A stretch of DNA of 64,000 nucleotides from a bacterium (lineage in GTDB: Bacteria; Pseudomonadota; Alphaproteobacteria; Sphingomonadales; Sphingomonadaceae), in the NCBI GenBank assembly GCA_030824575.1, contig JAVBXL010000025.1, forward strand, positions 1 through 64,000, read 5' to 3'. The translations under genes were made by a program, and so were the position numbers. The stretch's first letter is position 1. Each line of letters opens with the position of its first letter. The notes under the pieces were generated by a model. The model was not told where the DNA came from. It made no database searches and saw only the letters and a list, made by a program, of their open reading frames with translations. Shown here piece by piece: positions 15,983 to 24,811 of this stretch.

Positions 15983-17487
15983 GCCGGCACCATCCGGCGG
16001 CGCACCGGGGTCGGCGCGCTGCGGCGACGGCATTGCTTCCAGACCAGCAGGCCCAGCGCGACCGCGGTCGCGGTCAACAGCATATTGCCGGACAGGATCA
16101 TCCCGTCTCCCGCCCAGATTGGTCCCAATGCAGCGGCCAGCGCGCATAGCAGCGCCAGCAGGCCAAGCAGGAGCGGCCAGCCCAACGCTGGCGGCAGGAC
16201 CAGCCCCAGCAACAGCGCCGCGCCAGCGCTCCAAAGCGCGACCGACACCTCCTGCTGCGCGCGTTCCGCCACGCCAAGCGGTAGCAGGCGATTGGCGATC
16301 AGGAAGGCCGCCATGCCGATCGGCACGCCTGCCAGGCCGCCGACGTTCAACCGCTCCAGCAGCCGGTTGCCGATCGACAAAGGGGCGCGTTCCCGCCGCT
16401 TGACGATCCACAGGACCATCCCGCTCGCGATCGCCAAGGTCAGCATCGCGCCGCCCAGAAAATAGAGCCAGCGCGTCAGCAGCGGCGCGAAATGGGCCAT
16501 GTGCAGCCCATAGATGGTCTGGTAGGCGCGCACGCCCGCACGCTTTTCCGTCCAGGCTTTCAATACCTTTCCGGTCGCGCCGTCGAAGCTGATCTCCGCG
16601 GGCAGCATGCCGATCGCCGCCGCCTCGACCGGATAGATGGTCACGACGGCAGCGGCGTCGCCGGGGTTGAAGATGTAGATCCGGCTCACCGGCGCGCCAC
16701 CGAAATAGCGCTGCGCCTGCGCCAGCATCGGCGCGACCGGGGCAAGCGGCGCCTTGGTCCCGCTCGCTGCCCGGCTGACCGTGCCGGGCGTCAGATCGCT
16801 GTAGAGCGTCGCGACATCCGCGCCATAGCCGGCCGCAATCCCCCACGGCATGTTGAGCGACGCCAGCGTCAGCAGCCCGGTGAAAGTGATCATGATGTGG
16901 AAGGGCAGGGATAAAACGCCCAGCGCATTATGCCCGTCCAGCCACGATCTTTGCCCCTTGCCCACGCGGAAGGTGAAGATGTCCTTGAAGAAGCGTTTAT
17001 GCGCGATGATGCCGGTCACGATCGCCACCAGCATCAGCATCGCGGCCAGCGACGCCAGCAACCGCCCCCAGGGATAGGGCAGTTCCAGTTCGAAATGCAG
17101 GCGGTAGAAAAACTCCCCGCCCAGCGTATCGCGCGCCACCGGCGCGCCGCTCACCGGATCGAGCGCGCGGCTCATATAGGCGCCGCCGCTGTCATAGGTC
17201 GCCTCGACCACGTTGGACCGGCCGTCGGGTGCGGACAGATACCAGCCTGCCGATCCCGTCGTATTGGCCGACAGCCAGTCGGTCGCGGCTTTGATCGCCC
17301 GCACCGGATCGGCCTGCCCGCTGATTTCCGGGCGCATCCAGCGGCTGATTTCCGGCTTGAACACGGTCAGCGTCCCGGCAAGGCAGATGATGAAGAGGAT
17401 GTGGCCAAGCAGCAGCCCGGTCCAGCCATGCAGCCAGGCCATCGCCTGCCGCGCGCCATCGCGCACCATCGCGCTCGCCCCGGTCAT
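15979..17487 (-). CDS. PepSY-associated transmembrane protein (iron-regulated reductase-like)
   Basis: 502 residues. PepSY_TM layout: an N-terminal helix with HGWTGLLLGHILFIICLAGTL (about 17-37), a large external loop with PepSY segments, HNALGVLSLPFHIMITFTGLL (about 205-225), GLHMAHFAPLLTRWLYFLGG (about 335-355), and extra C-terminal helices after residue 390. Paired membrane histidines of this kind are thought to bind heme. Relatives such as FoxB/FsrB-type proteins reduce ferric siderophores at the inner membrane. It is flanked by DUF3649 and DUF3325 genes with 4-base overlaps, the usual siderophore-linked trio. No TonB siderophore receptor is adjacent. Confidence 0.83.
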   Translation of the reverse strand: MTGASAMVRDGARQAMAWLHGWTGLLLGHILFIICLAGTLTVFKPEISRWMRPEISGQADPVRAIKAATDWLSANTTGSAGWYLSAPDGRSNVVEATYDSGGAYMSRALDPVSGAPVARDTLGGEFFYRLHFELELPYPWGRLLASLAAMLMLVAIVTGIIAHKRFFKDIFTFRVGKGQRSWLDGHNALGVLSLPFHIMITFTGLLTLASLNMPWGIAAGYGADVATLYSDLTPGTVSRAASGTKAPLAPVAPMLAQAQRYFGGAPVSRIYIFNPGDAAAVVTIYPVEAAAIGMLPAEISFDGATGKVLKAWTEKRAGVRAYQTIYGLHMAHFAPLLTRWLYFLGGAMLTLAIASGMVLWIVKRRERAPLSIGNRLLERLNVGGLAGVPIGMAAFLIANRLLPLGVAERAQQEVSVALWSAGAALLLGLVLPPALGWPLLLGLLALLCALAAALGPIWAGDGMILSGNMLLTATAVALGLLVWKQCRRRSAPTPVRRRMVPA

Positions 17488-17789
17488 GCCGGTTGCCCCG
17501 CGATCCAGGCGATGCCGCCCAGCGCCAACGCCGCCAGCATCACGCCCGCGACCGCGCGCCACGGCCCGCGCGCCAGAAAGGCCCAAATGGTGACGCCGGG
17601 CGCGATCAGATAGGCGATCATGGTCGCAAGAGTCACCGCCTCCACCCGTGCCATCGGCAGGGTGCGCGCCATCGCAGCGGCGCCCAGGGCGGCCACGCCA
17701 TAGGCGCCGACCGTCCCGACGATGGTACGCAAAGCGACATTGGCGCGGTATCGCCAGCGGCTCGCCCGATAATGGATGGGCGCGGCCAT
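17484..17789 (-). CDS. DUF3649 family small membrane protein
   Basis: 101 residues, three hydrophobic helices (IVGTVGAYGVAALGAAAMA, TLATMIAYLIAPGVTIWAFLA, AVAGVMLAALALGGIAWIA). The start at 17789 (MAAPIHYRASRW) is chosen over the longer TTG frame because GAGGAG lies 7 bases before it. It is the first gene of the DUF3649-PepSY-DUF3325 operon, commonly linked to ferric siderophore use. The molecular role is unknown. Confidence 0.75.
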   Translation of the reverse strand: MAAPIHYRASRWRYRANVALRTIVGTVGAYGVAALGAAAMARTLPMARVEAVTLATMIAYLIAPGVTIWAFLARGPWRAVAGVMLAALALGGIAWIAGQPA

Positions 17790-17836
17790 CGGAAAACTCC
17801 TCGTCAAAACGATGACGGGATTATCCGACGCGCATC

Positions 17837-17853
17837 ATGCAAGTCAATCGCAT
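17837..17853. promoter_or_regulatory. Fur-like operator upstream of the PepSY operon
   Basis: ATGCAAGTCAATCGCAT (17837-17853) is a near-perfect inverted repeat, with ATGCAA and TCGCAT half-sites. This resembles alphaproteobacterial Fur boxes, which carry TGCAA/TGCGA halves. It lies 48 bases upstream of the DUF3649 start. Iron control is inferred from the motif and the operon type. Confidence 0.45.
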
Positions 17854-18014
17854 TAGCAGCATCCGCGCATAATTTTCCACGATGCAAAAGCCTGTTCGAA
17901 ACGGCAGGCCCAGCCGTTCGGCACCATGGCCGTGCCGCACGGCAAAGGCTTTTCCCTCCTGCTTGCATCATCCACCCTCTATGCTGCCGCGCAAGAATGA
18001 GAGGAGCCGATGGG

Positions 18015-19508
18015 ATGGACATGATCGTGCCGACAGGGGCCGGCCTGGTGCGCGGGACCGTGGTGGACGGCGTCGCCCGCTTCCTCTGGGTCCCCTATGC
18101 AGCGCCGCCGACCGGCGACCGCCGCTTCGCCCCGCCGCAACCGCCCGAACCTTGGGATGGCGTGCGCGATGCGCTGGACCCCGGCGCCAGCGCGCCGCAG
18201 CGGGTGCGCGGCGTGCCAGGGGTCGATGTCGAGGCTCTGGTGGGCAAGGGCTGGCTTCCCGGTGACGATTATCTGACGCTCAACATCTGGAAACCCGCAG
18301 ACGATCGCACCGCGCTGCCGGTCATGGTCTTCATCCATGGCGGCGGCTTCGTGCTGGGCAGCAAGGATGCGCCGGTGCAGGACGGCAGCGCGTTCGCCCG
18401 CGACGGCGTGCTGATGGTGGCGATCAACTATCGGCTCGGCGTCGAAGGATTCCTGCCCTTCCCCGGCATCCCGACCAATCTGGGCCTGCGCGACCAGATT
18501 TTCGCGCTTCAATGGGTGCGGGACACTATCGCGGCCTTTGGCGGCGATCCCGCCAACGTCACCGTCTTCGGCGAATCGGCGGGGGCCATGTCGGTCGCGA
18601 ACCTGATTGCATCGCCGCTGGCCAAAGGGCTGTTTCGCCGCGCCATCGTGCAAAGCGGCCATGGCGCGATGACCCGCGACATCGGCGTGGCGCAGCGACT
18701 GGTCAAGGCGCTGGCGAAGCGGCTGAAGATCACGCCAGACGCTGCCGGCTTCCGGTCGGTCGCGCCGGGCGACATGCTGGACGCGATGGAGGCGGTCAGC
18801 AAGCCGACCGCGCGGCTCGACCTGCGCGACGCTGACGGGCGGGAGCCGGTGTTCGGCATCAGCCGCTTCATTCCGGTCCATGGCGACGACGTCCTGCCGC
18901 AAAAGCCGCTCGACGCGTTGAAGACGGGGGCGGGTGCGGAGATCGACCTGCTGATCGGCACCAATGCGGAGGAAATGAACCTCTATTTCGTGCCGACCGG
19001 CGTGCGGGAAAAGCTTGGCCGGCTGCTCGCGACCTGGTTCGTCCACAAACATCAGCCGCAGGCCCGCAAACTGCTCAATGCCTATGGCATGGGGACGAAG
19101 GGCGTGAAGCCCGGCCACGCCTTCACCGACGCCTTGCACGATCTGGTGTTCCGCTGGCCCGCCCGCCGCTTTGCCGAGGAACATCGCGGCCGCAGGCATA
19201 TGTACGAGTTCGCATGGCGATCGCCACTGTTCGCCACCCCAACTTCTATCGGCCTGGGCGCGGCGCACGCGATGGAATTGCCGTTCGTCTTCGACACGCT
19301 CGCCAGCACGACCGGCCCCGAAGGCATATGCGGCGACGCGCCGCCGCAATCGCTGGCCGACCGGGTGCATCGCATCTGGGTCGATTTCGCCACCGACGGC
19401 CGCCTGCCCTGGGATGCGTTCACACCCTACAATCGGCTGGTCTATCAACTCGCAGACGGGGAGGCGGCCTACGAACCGCCCATGCCCTGCGCGCCGTACC
19501 TGCCCTGA
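18015..19508 (+). CDS. Type-B carboxylesterase
   Basis: 497-residue alpha/beta hydrolase without an obvious signal peptide. The nucleophile elbow is GESAGAMS (Ser188), the oxyanion-hole motif HGGGFVLGS (about 112-120), the acidic residue is in GTNAEEMNLYF and the His is in GAAHAMELPFVFD. It hydrolyses carboxylic esters; the physiological ester is unknown. The ATG at 18015 has AGAGGAG 8 bases upstream; the frame is open much further 5' but that part overlaps the opposite operon and is not protein-like. It is probably monocistronic. The 225-base space before it carries the Fur-like site of the opposite operon. Confidence 0.87.
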   Translation: MDMIVPTGAGLVRGTVVDGVARFLWVPYAAPPTGDRRFAPPQPPEPWDGVRDALDPGASAPQRVRGVPGVDVEALVGKGWLPGDDYLTLNIWKPADDRTALPVMVFIHGGGFVLGSKDAPVQDGSAFARDGVLMVAINYRLGVEGFLPFPGIPTNLGLRDQIFALQWVRDTIAAFGGDPANVTVFGESAGAMSVANLIASPLAKGLFRRAIVQSGHGAMTRDIGVAQRLVKALAKRLKITPDAAGFRSVAPGDMLDAMEAVSKPTARLDLRDADGREPVFGISRFIPVHGDDVLPQKPLDALKTGAGAEIDLLIGTNAEEMNLYFVPTGVREKLGRLLATWFVHKHQPQARKLLNAYGMGTKGVKPGHAFTDALHDLVFRWPARRFAEEHRGRRHMYEFAWRSPLFATPTSIGLGAAHAMELPFVFDTLASTTGPEGICGDAPPQSLADRVHRIWVDFATDGRLPWDAFTPYNRLVYQLADGEAAYEPPMPCAPYLP

Positions 19509-19532
19509 CAGAAACCCATTTATTTGGCTGGA

Positions 19533-19616
19533 GGAGTCGCCTTCCTCGCGTCCGGCGCGGCCGGCCTGATGACCGGCAGCATTGTGCTGGCCGACGGCGG
19601 CTATAGCTGCTGGTGA
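19533..19616 (+). pseudogene. C-terminal remnant of a short-chain dehydrogenase, with a second unidentified tail after it
   Basis: This stretch translates as GVAFLASGAAGLMTGSIVLA then DGGYSCW and TGA, the conserved C-terminus of an SDR enzyme. No start, Rossmann fold or catalytic Tyr-Lys lies upstream. A second open tail without a start (19624-19722) ends LLRYADPIGEAIDPDGIMV then YLAKPI and TGA; I do not recognise it. Both look like leftovers of genes deleted between the esterase and the TonB receptor. The rest of the 289-base gap holds only the operator described next. Confidence 0.55.
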
Positions 19617-19712
19617 CGCATAAAAGAGACAGGGAGTCAGACAGCTTCTCCGCTATGCCGATCCGATCGGCGAAGCGATCGACCCGGACGGCATAATGGT
19701 CTATCTCGCCAA

Positions 19713-19743
19713 ACCTATCTGAAAGCTTTACCTATCAGATAGG
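19713..19743. promoter_or_regulatory. Operator-like pair CTATCWGATAG upstream of the TonB receptor
   Basis: A perfect 13-base palindrome CCTATCAGATAGG (19731-19743) is preceded by a degraded copy CCTATCTGAAAG (19714-19725), centres 17 bases apart. The same core occurs twice upstream of the AraC/GntR genes (24753-24790), so one regulator probably controls both. The GntR/FCD protein at 25582 is the best candidate because that family binds short palindromes with a central base. Confidence 0.55.
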
Positions 19744-19797
19744 CCCATAGGCGATCCGCTGGACATGATATCACCGGACGCCGGGAGGAGAAAAAGG

Positions 19798-21954
19798 ATG
19801 ACGTTGAAGGCCCTCTTGTTTGCCGGTGTCGCGATCGCGGTGCCTTTTCCTCTTGCGGCGCAGGCGCAGCAGGTGCCAGCCGCCGAAGCAGGATCGTCCG
19901 ACATCATCGTCACCGCGCGCAAGCGGCAGGAAACGCTGCTCGACGTGCCGGTCGCGGTGACGGCGATCAGCGGCGACACACTCGCGCGACGCAATATCAA
20001 TTCGGTGCGCGAAGCGGCGGCCTTGTCGCCCGGCCTCAACATCTCCAGCGACGGTGCTGGTCGCGCCTTTGTTTCGATCCGCGGCGTCGGCGTCACCCTG
20101 GTGTCGTCGGTGCAGCCGGGCGTCGGCCTCTTCGTCGACGGCATCTATCGCCCCAACACCGCCTATCTCAACAACCCGCTGCTCGACGTCGAACGGATCG
20201 AGGTGCTACGCGGGCCGCAGGGCACGCTTTATGGCAAGAATACGCTGGGCGGCGCGATCAACGTCATCACCCGCCAGCCGGGCAACGCTTTCGAGGCGCG
20301 CGGCGCGGCCAGCTATGCCGGACCGGATAATAGCTGGCTTCTGTCCGGTTCGGTGTCCGCCCCGATCGTGCAGGACAAGCTGGCGATCCGCGTAGGCGGC
20401 TCGCATCGCGAGCAGGACGGTTTCATCAACAACAGCAATATCGGTGGCAAGGCGAACCGCTTCAACACCGACTCGCTCAGCACCACCATCCGCGCCACGC
20501 CCAGCGAAGACCTGACCATCGTCGTGAACGGCTATTATGACTGGGTGAAGGGCGCCAACGTCCCCTATGCCCGCGTCGCGGGGCCAACCGACTATTCGCG
20601 CGATAACCAGTTCGATACGCTGGGCACCACCACCTATAGATATCGCGGCGTCAACGCCCGGATCGAAACGCCGATTGACGCGATCAACACCAAAGTCTCG
20701 CTGCTGGCCGCCTATGACGCGCGCGACACCAGCGCGCCCAACACGGACGGCGATTTCGGCCCTAGCGACGCGACCACGCCCATGCCCGCCGTGCGCCAGA
20801 GCAGCAGCGACCGCCTGCGCACCAAGACGGTCGAACTGCGCTTCGACACCGAATATAGCGACCAGTTCTCCGCCCTGGTCGGCCTGTTCTACAGCCGGGA
20901 GACGACGCGCGCGAACCAGCTGACCAATATCCAGCTGACCTTGCCCCTGCCAACCGGGCCGTTCCCGGTCACCATCAACAATCGCGCGCAGAATGCGACT
21001 AAGGCGGACACCTATGCCGCCTTCGGCACCGCTTTCTGGAAACCCAATGCAGACTGGGAAGTCGCGCTGGGCCTACGTTACGATCATGAGGATCGCTCGT
21101 CCGTCGGCAGCGTCAATGGCGGCGCGCCGTCGCCGGTGGGGCTGAAATCCAACGAGGTCGAACCGCGCCTGTCGGTCACCCGTCACTGGAACCGCCAGTT
21201 GATGTCCTACGCCTCGGTCGCGCGCGGCTATCGCGGCGGCGGCTTCAACGCTGTGACCGCGCCGGTCCGCGTCTATAAGGGCGATTCGGCCTGGACCTAT
21301 GAAATCGGCACCAAATATGCCTCCGCCGACCGCCGCCTGACCCTGTCGGGCGACATATTCTACAGCGATTACAAGGATTATATCGGCCTCAACTCGATCG
21401 CACCGGCCTCGACCGGCGGCCTTGTCACCGTCGATCTCAACAGCGGCGACGTCGAAAGCTATGGCGCGGAAGTCGAATTTGCTTTCAAGCCGGTGGAGCA
21501 ATGGACGCTGTCGGGCGGCCTGACTTACATGCACGCCCGCCTGACCGACAGTTCGCCCTACACCGCCATCACCGGCCGCACCCTGTCGAGCGATCGGTTG
21601 ACCTTCCAGCCTGACTGGATGCTCAGCCTGTCGAGCGACTATGTCGTGCCGCTGGGCGACGAGAACAGCCTGACCTTCAACGCGGGGCTGACCGGCAAGG
21701 GCAAGCGGCTGGCCGGAACGCTCAATGAGACGACGCCGACATTCCTGAAATCATATATATTGGCCAACGGGTCGATCACCTACCGCACCGGCGGGATCGA
21801 ACTGGCGGTCTTCGGCACCAACCTGTTCAACAAGAAATATTTCGACGCCTATATCGAAAAGACGACCCTCATCCTCGCTGGTCTACCCGCATCGGACCTG
21901 GGCATCATCGGCGACCGGCGCCGCTATGGCGTGCGCGCCAGCTTCCGGTTCTGA
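19798..21954 (+). CDS. TonB-dependent outer-membrane receptor
   Basis: 718 residues. A signal peptide (MTLKALLFAGVAIAVPFPLAAQAQ) precedes DIIVTARKRQETLLDVPVAV, the plug start typical of sphingomonad receptors. The plug domain includes VRGVGVT-like and VERIEVLRGPQGTLYGKNTLGGAINV (split across about 125-150). A 22-strand barrel ends in the outer-membrane signature RRYGVRASFRF with terminal Phe. It imports an unknown ligand using TonB energy. The start at 19798 follows GGGAGGAG. The oxidase gene begins 4 bases after its stop, so the ligand may be, or carry, the hydroxy acid that enzyme oxidises. Confidence 0.9.
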   Translation: MTLKALLFAGVAIAVPFPLAAQAQQVPAAEAGSSDIIVTARKRQETLLDVPVAVTAISGDTLARRNINSVREAAALSPGLNISSDGAGRAFVSIRGVGVTLVSSVQPGVGLFVDGIYRPNTAYLNNPLLDVERIEVLRGPQGTLYGKNTLGGAINVITRQPGNAFEARGAASYAGPDNSWLLSGSVSAPIVQDKLAIRVGGSHREQDGFINNSNIGGKANRFNTDSLSTTIRATPSEDLTIVVNGYYDWVKGANVPYARVAGPTDYSRDNQFDTLGTTTYRYRGVNARIETPIDAINTKVSLLAAYDARDTSAPNTDGDFGPSDATTPMPAVRQSSSDRLRTKTVELRFDTEYSDQFSALVGLFYSRETTRANQLTNIQLTLPLPTGPFPVTINNRAQNATKADTYAAFGTAFWKPNADWEVALGLRYDHEDRSSVGSVNGGAPSPVGLKSNEVEPRLSVTRHWNRQLMSYASVARGYRGGGFNAVTAPVRVYKGDSAWTYEIGTKYASADRRLTLSGDIFYSDYKDYIGLNSIAPASTGGLVTVDLNSGDVESYGAEVEFAFKPVEQWTLSGGLTYMHARLTDSSPYTAITGRTLSSDRLTFQPDWMLSLSSDYVVPLGDENSLTFNAGLTGKGKRLAGTLNETTPTFLKSYILANGSITYRTGGIELAVFGTNLFNKKYFDAYIEKTTLILAGLPASDLGIIGDRRRYGVRASFRF

Positions 21955-21958
21955 TCCG

Positions 21959-23371
21959 ATGAGCGCACTCGCCTTTCCACCCCGCAAAGCCCTGCCGGAC
22001 GGCTTCCTCGACCAGCTTGCCGCCGCCTTTGGCGACAATCTGGCGCTGGGCGAGGCGGTGCGCAGCCAGCATGGCCAGAGCGAAACGCATTTCGCGCCCG
22101 TCCTGCCCGACGCCGTCGTCTTCGCCCGTTCGACCGAAGATGTCGTGACGCTGGTCAATCTCTGCGTCGCCGCCGACGTGCCGATCATCCCCTTCGGCGC
22201 GGGCACATCGATCGAGGGCAACACCCTGCCAGTGCAGGGCGGGGTGACGGTCGACCTCAGCCGGATGGACGCCATCCTCCACGTCAATGTCGAGGATTTC
22301 GACTGCACCGTTCAGGCGGGCGTGCGGCGCGAGCAATTGAACGAGCATCTGCGCGATCAGGGCCTGTTCTTCCCGATCGACCCCGGCGCCAATGCGACGC
22401 TGGGCGGGATGGCGTCCACCCGCGCGTCGGGCACCAATGCGGTGCGTTACGGCACGATGCGGGAGGCGGTGCTGTCGTTGCGCATCGTAACGCCCGATGG
22501 CCGCGACATCCGCACCGCCCGGCGCGCGCGCAAGTCGGCAGCGGGCTATGACCTCACCCGGCTAATGATCGGCAGCGAAGGCACGCTGGGCATCATCACC
22601 GAAGTAACCCTCCGCCTGCACGCCATCCCCGAAGCCATATCATCAGCCGTATGCAGTTTCGACAGCCTGCAAGGGGCGGTCGATACGGTGGTGCAATCGA
22701 TCCAGATCGGCGTGCCGCTGGCGCGGGTCGAGATATTGGACGACGCGCAGATGCGCGCGGTCAATCGCTGGTCGAAGCTGGACTATCCCGAACAGACGAC
22801 CCTCTTTTTCGAATTTCACGGCTCACCAACCTATGTCGAGGAGCAGGTGCGCACGGTGGAGGCAATCGCCGCGATGAACGGCGGCGGGCAATTCCGCTGG
22901 TCGAACTTGCCGGAGGAACGCTCCAAATTGTGGAAGGCGCGGCATGAGGCCTATTATGCCGCGGTCAACCAGCGTCCCGGCGCGATCGGTTGGGCAACGG
23001 ACGTCTGCGTGCCGATCAGCCGCTTGGCCGAATGTATCACCCAGACCAAGGCGGACCTGGCGACCAGCAGCGTGCCGGGCACGATATTGGGCCATGTCGG
23101 AGACGGCAATTTCCACGTCATCTTCTCCATCGACCCCGGCGCGCCGGAGGAGATGGCGCAGGTGGAGGCGCTCAACCAGCGGCTGGTGGACCGGGCGCTG
23201 GCGATGGACGGCACCTGCACCGGCGAACATGGCATCGGCATCGGCAAACAACATTGCCTGGTCGAGGAACTGGGCGAGGCGGTCGACCTGATGCGCGTCA
23301 TCAAGCGCGCGATCGACCCGAAGAACCTGTTCAATCCGGGCAAGATTTTCGCGCTCCAATACGCCATTTAG
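21959..23371 (+). CDS. FAD-linked 2-hydroxyacid oxidase, D-lactate dehydrogenase (cytochrome)/GlcD family
   Basis: 470 residues. The PCMH-type FAD domain (about 40-220) has FGAGTSIEGNTLPVQGG, DPGANATLGGMASTRASGTN and GSEGTLGIITEVTLRLH. The C-terminal FAD-oxidase domain carries GHVGDGNFHVIFSID and GTCTGEHGIGIGKQH, which hold the metal-binding His residues of this family. It oxidises a D-2-hydroxy acid (D-lactate or a larger substrate) and feeds electrons to the respiratory chain. Cotranscription with the TonB receptor (4-base gap) and with an MFS transporter suggests a special substrate rather than plain lactate. The true substrate is unknown. Confidence 0.87.
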   Translation: MSALAFPPRKALPDGFLDQLAAAFGDNLALGEAVRSQHGQSETHFAPVLPDAVVFARSTEDVVTLVNLCVAADVPIIPFGAGTSIEGNTLPVQGGVTVDLSRMDAILHVNVEDFDCTVQAGVRREQLNEHLRDQGLFFPIDPGANATLGGMASTRASGTNAVRYGTMREAVLSLRIVTPDGRDIRTARRARKSAAGYDLTRLMIGSEGTLGIITEVTLRLHAIPEAISSAVCSFDSLQGAVDTVVQSIQIGVPLARVEILDDAQMRAVNRWSKLDYPEQTTLFFEFHGSPTYVEEQVRTVEAIAAMNGGGQFRWSNLPEERSKLWKARHEAYYAAVNQRPGAIGWATDVCVPISRLAECITQTKADLATSSVPGTILGHVGDGNFHVIFSIDPGAPEEMAQVEALNQRLVDRALAMDGTCTGEHGIGIGKQHCLVEELGEAVDLMRVIKRAIDPKNLFNPGKIFALQYAI

Positions 23372-23390
23372 CCGGGGGGCTAAACTGTCC

Positions 23391-23418
23391 GGTCGCGCCG
23401 ATTCCCCTCGGCGCGGCC
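23391..23418 (+). terminator. GC-rich hairpin between the oxidase and MFS genes
   Basis: GGTCGCGCCGA and TCGGCGCGGCC (one G-T pair) form an 11-base-pair stem around a 6-base loop. No T-run follows, so it may be an attenuator or mRNA-stability element rather than a full terminator; the MFS gene starts 53 bases later in the same direction. Confidence 0.4.
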
Positions 23419-23471
23419 GGGCATCATGACCGGCGCATGGTAACCGCCCCACCGCAAAAAGGCTCGTCCCG

Positions 23472-24761
23472 ATGATCAATACGCCGGCCCCATCCCCATC
23501 CTTCCTGCGCCTGTTGCCGCCGCTGCTGATTCTGGCGCTGGCGATGGCGGCGGGCTTCACCATGATGGGATCGTTCAGCATGGTGCAGGAAGGCGCCAAG
23601 GCCGAAATGGGCCTGAGCGATTTCCAATTGTCGCTGGTTCAGGGCGTGGCCGCCGCGGTGCCGCTGCTGCTCTTTTCCATACCCATTGGATTATTGGTCG
23701 ATCGGACCAATCGTCTGCGCCTGTTCATCGGGCTGGCGCTGATCTGGACGCTGGGCACCTTCCTGACCGCCACGGCGCAGCGCGTGCCCGCGCTGTTCAT
23801 GGCGCGGATGCTCGCCGGGATCGGCACCACTGGGGCGCTCACGGCAGCGTTGTCGCTGTGCGCCGACCTGTGTCCTCCGCACCAGCGGGGCAGGGCGCTG
23901 CTGGTCGTGACCTTGGGCAAGGCGCTGGGGCAGGCGGGCGCATTCGCCCTGGCGGGCTGGCTGCTCAGCCTGTTTTTGCGTCAGGGGGCGGCGGGCCTGT
24001 TCGCGGACGTCACACCCTGGCGCGCCACCCATTTCGCGCTGGCGGCGATCAGTGCCGCGCTCATCCTGCCCCTATGCCTGTTGCGCGAACCGGCGCGGCG
24101 GGAGGTAGCCGCGGGCATTCATGCGCCCTGGCGCGTGGTAATGGGCGAGCTATGGTCACGCCGCGCCTTCCTTGCGCCCCTGTTCATCGGGCAAGTCAGC
24201 GTGGTGATGGCCGACGCCGCCGCCGGAATCTGGGCCTCGCCCGTCTTGTCGCGCAGCTATGGCCTGGCACCGCCCGATTTCGCCGGCTGGATGGGCAGCC
24301 TCATCTTCATGACCGGGGTGGCGGGATCGGTGCTGGGCGGCATCGCGGCCGATATCGGGCAGAAGAGCGGGCGGCGCGGCGGCCTGCTGATCGGCGCAGT
24401 GATTGCGGCGGCGCTGGGTATCCCGGCCGCGCTCTTCCCGATCATGCCCGGCATCCCTTCCTTTGCCGTGGCGTTGGGCGCGCTGATGCTGTGCGGCACC
24501 GTTACCGGCCTCATCACCTCCGTCGCGCTCACGGTGATGCTGCCCAACGAGTTGCGCGGCCTGTGCATCGGCGCCTTCATCGCCATCGCCGGGCTGATCG
24601 GCTTTGGCGTAGCACCGACATTGGTGACCGCGATCAGTGGCCTTCTCGGCGGCGAAGCGCATCTGGGCCAGGGCCTCGCTACCGTCGGCGTCTCGGTCAG
24701 CATCGTCTCCGTCGGCGCCTTCTGGCTGGCCATGCGTCGCGCGCCCGCCAGACCTATCTGA
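23472..24761 (+). CDS. MFS transporter
   Basis: 429 residues with about 12 hydrophobic helices. Major-facilitator signatures include IPIGLLVDRTNRLRLFIGLAL (the loop 2-3 motif, about 73-93) and AGIGTTGALTAALSLCADLCP. A hydrophilic loop separates the halves near residue 215. It probably moves the substrate or product of the neighbouring oxidase across the inner membrane. The gene's final codons and TGA lie inside the first operator copy for the downstream regulators. Substrate and direction are unknown. Confidence 0.85.
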   Translation: MINTPAPSPSFLRLLPPLLILALAMAAGFTMMGSFSMVQEGAKAEMGLSDFQLSLVQGVAAAVPLLLFSIPIGLLVDRTNRLRLFIGLALIWTLGTFLTATAQRVPALFMARMLAGIGTTGALTAALSLCADLCPPHQRGRALLVVTLGKALGQAGAFALAGWLLSLFLRQGAAGLFADVTPWRATHFALAAISAALILPLCLLREPARREVAAGIHAPWRVVMGELWSRRAFLAPLFIGQVSVVMADAAAGIWASPVLSRSYGLAPPDFAGWMGSLIFMTGVAGSVLGGIAADIGQKSGRRGGLLIGAVIAAALGIPAALFPIMPGIPSFAVALGALMLCGTVTGLITSVALTVMLPNELRGLCIGAFIAIAGLIGFGVAPTLVTAISGLLGGEAHLGQGLATVGVSVSIVSVGAFWLAMRRAPARPI

Positions 24762-24790
24762 TAGCTATTGCCAAAAGCTGTCAGATAGGT
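24753..24790. promoter_or_regulatory. Second copy of the CTATCWGATAG operator pair, upstream of the AraC/GntR genes
   Basis: CCTATCTGATAG (24753-24764, over the MFS stop codon) and CTGTCAGATAGG (24778-24789) repeat the motif seen at 19713-19743, centres 24 bases apart. They lie 23-60 bases before the AraC start, a position suited to autoregulation of the regulator pair. Confidence 0.55.
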
Positions 24791-24811
24791 AAGGATGGAG
24801 CCAAGGAGAAG

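Noticed and set aside
19713-24790. Reading the repeated CCTATC/GATAGG elements as ends of a mobile element
   Set aside because: They flank a 5-kb segment, but they sit at promoter positions in pairs, no transposase or integrase lies between them and no target duplication is visible, so shared operators explain them better.
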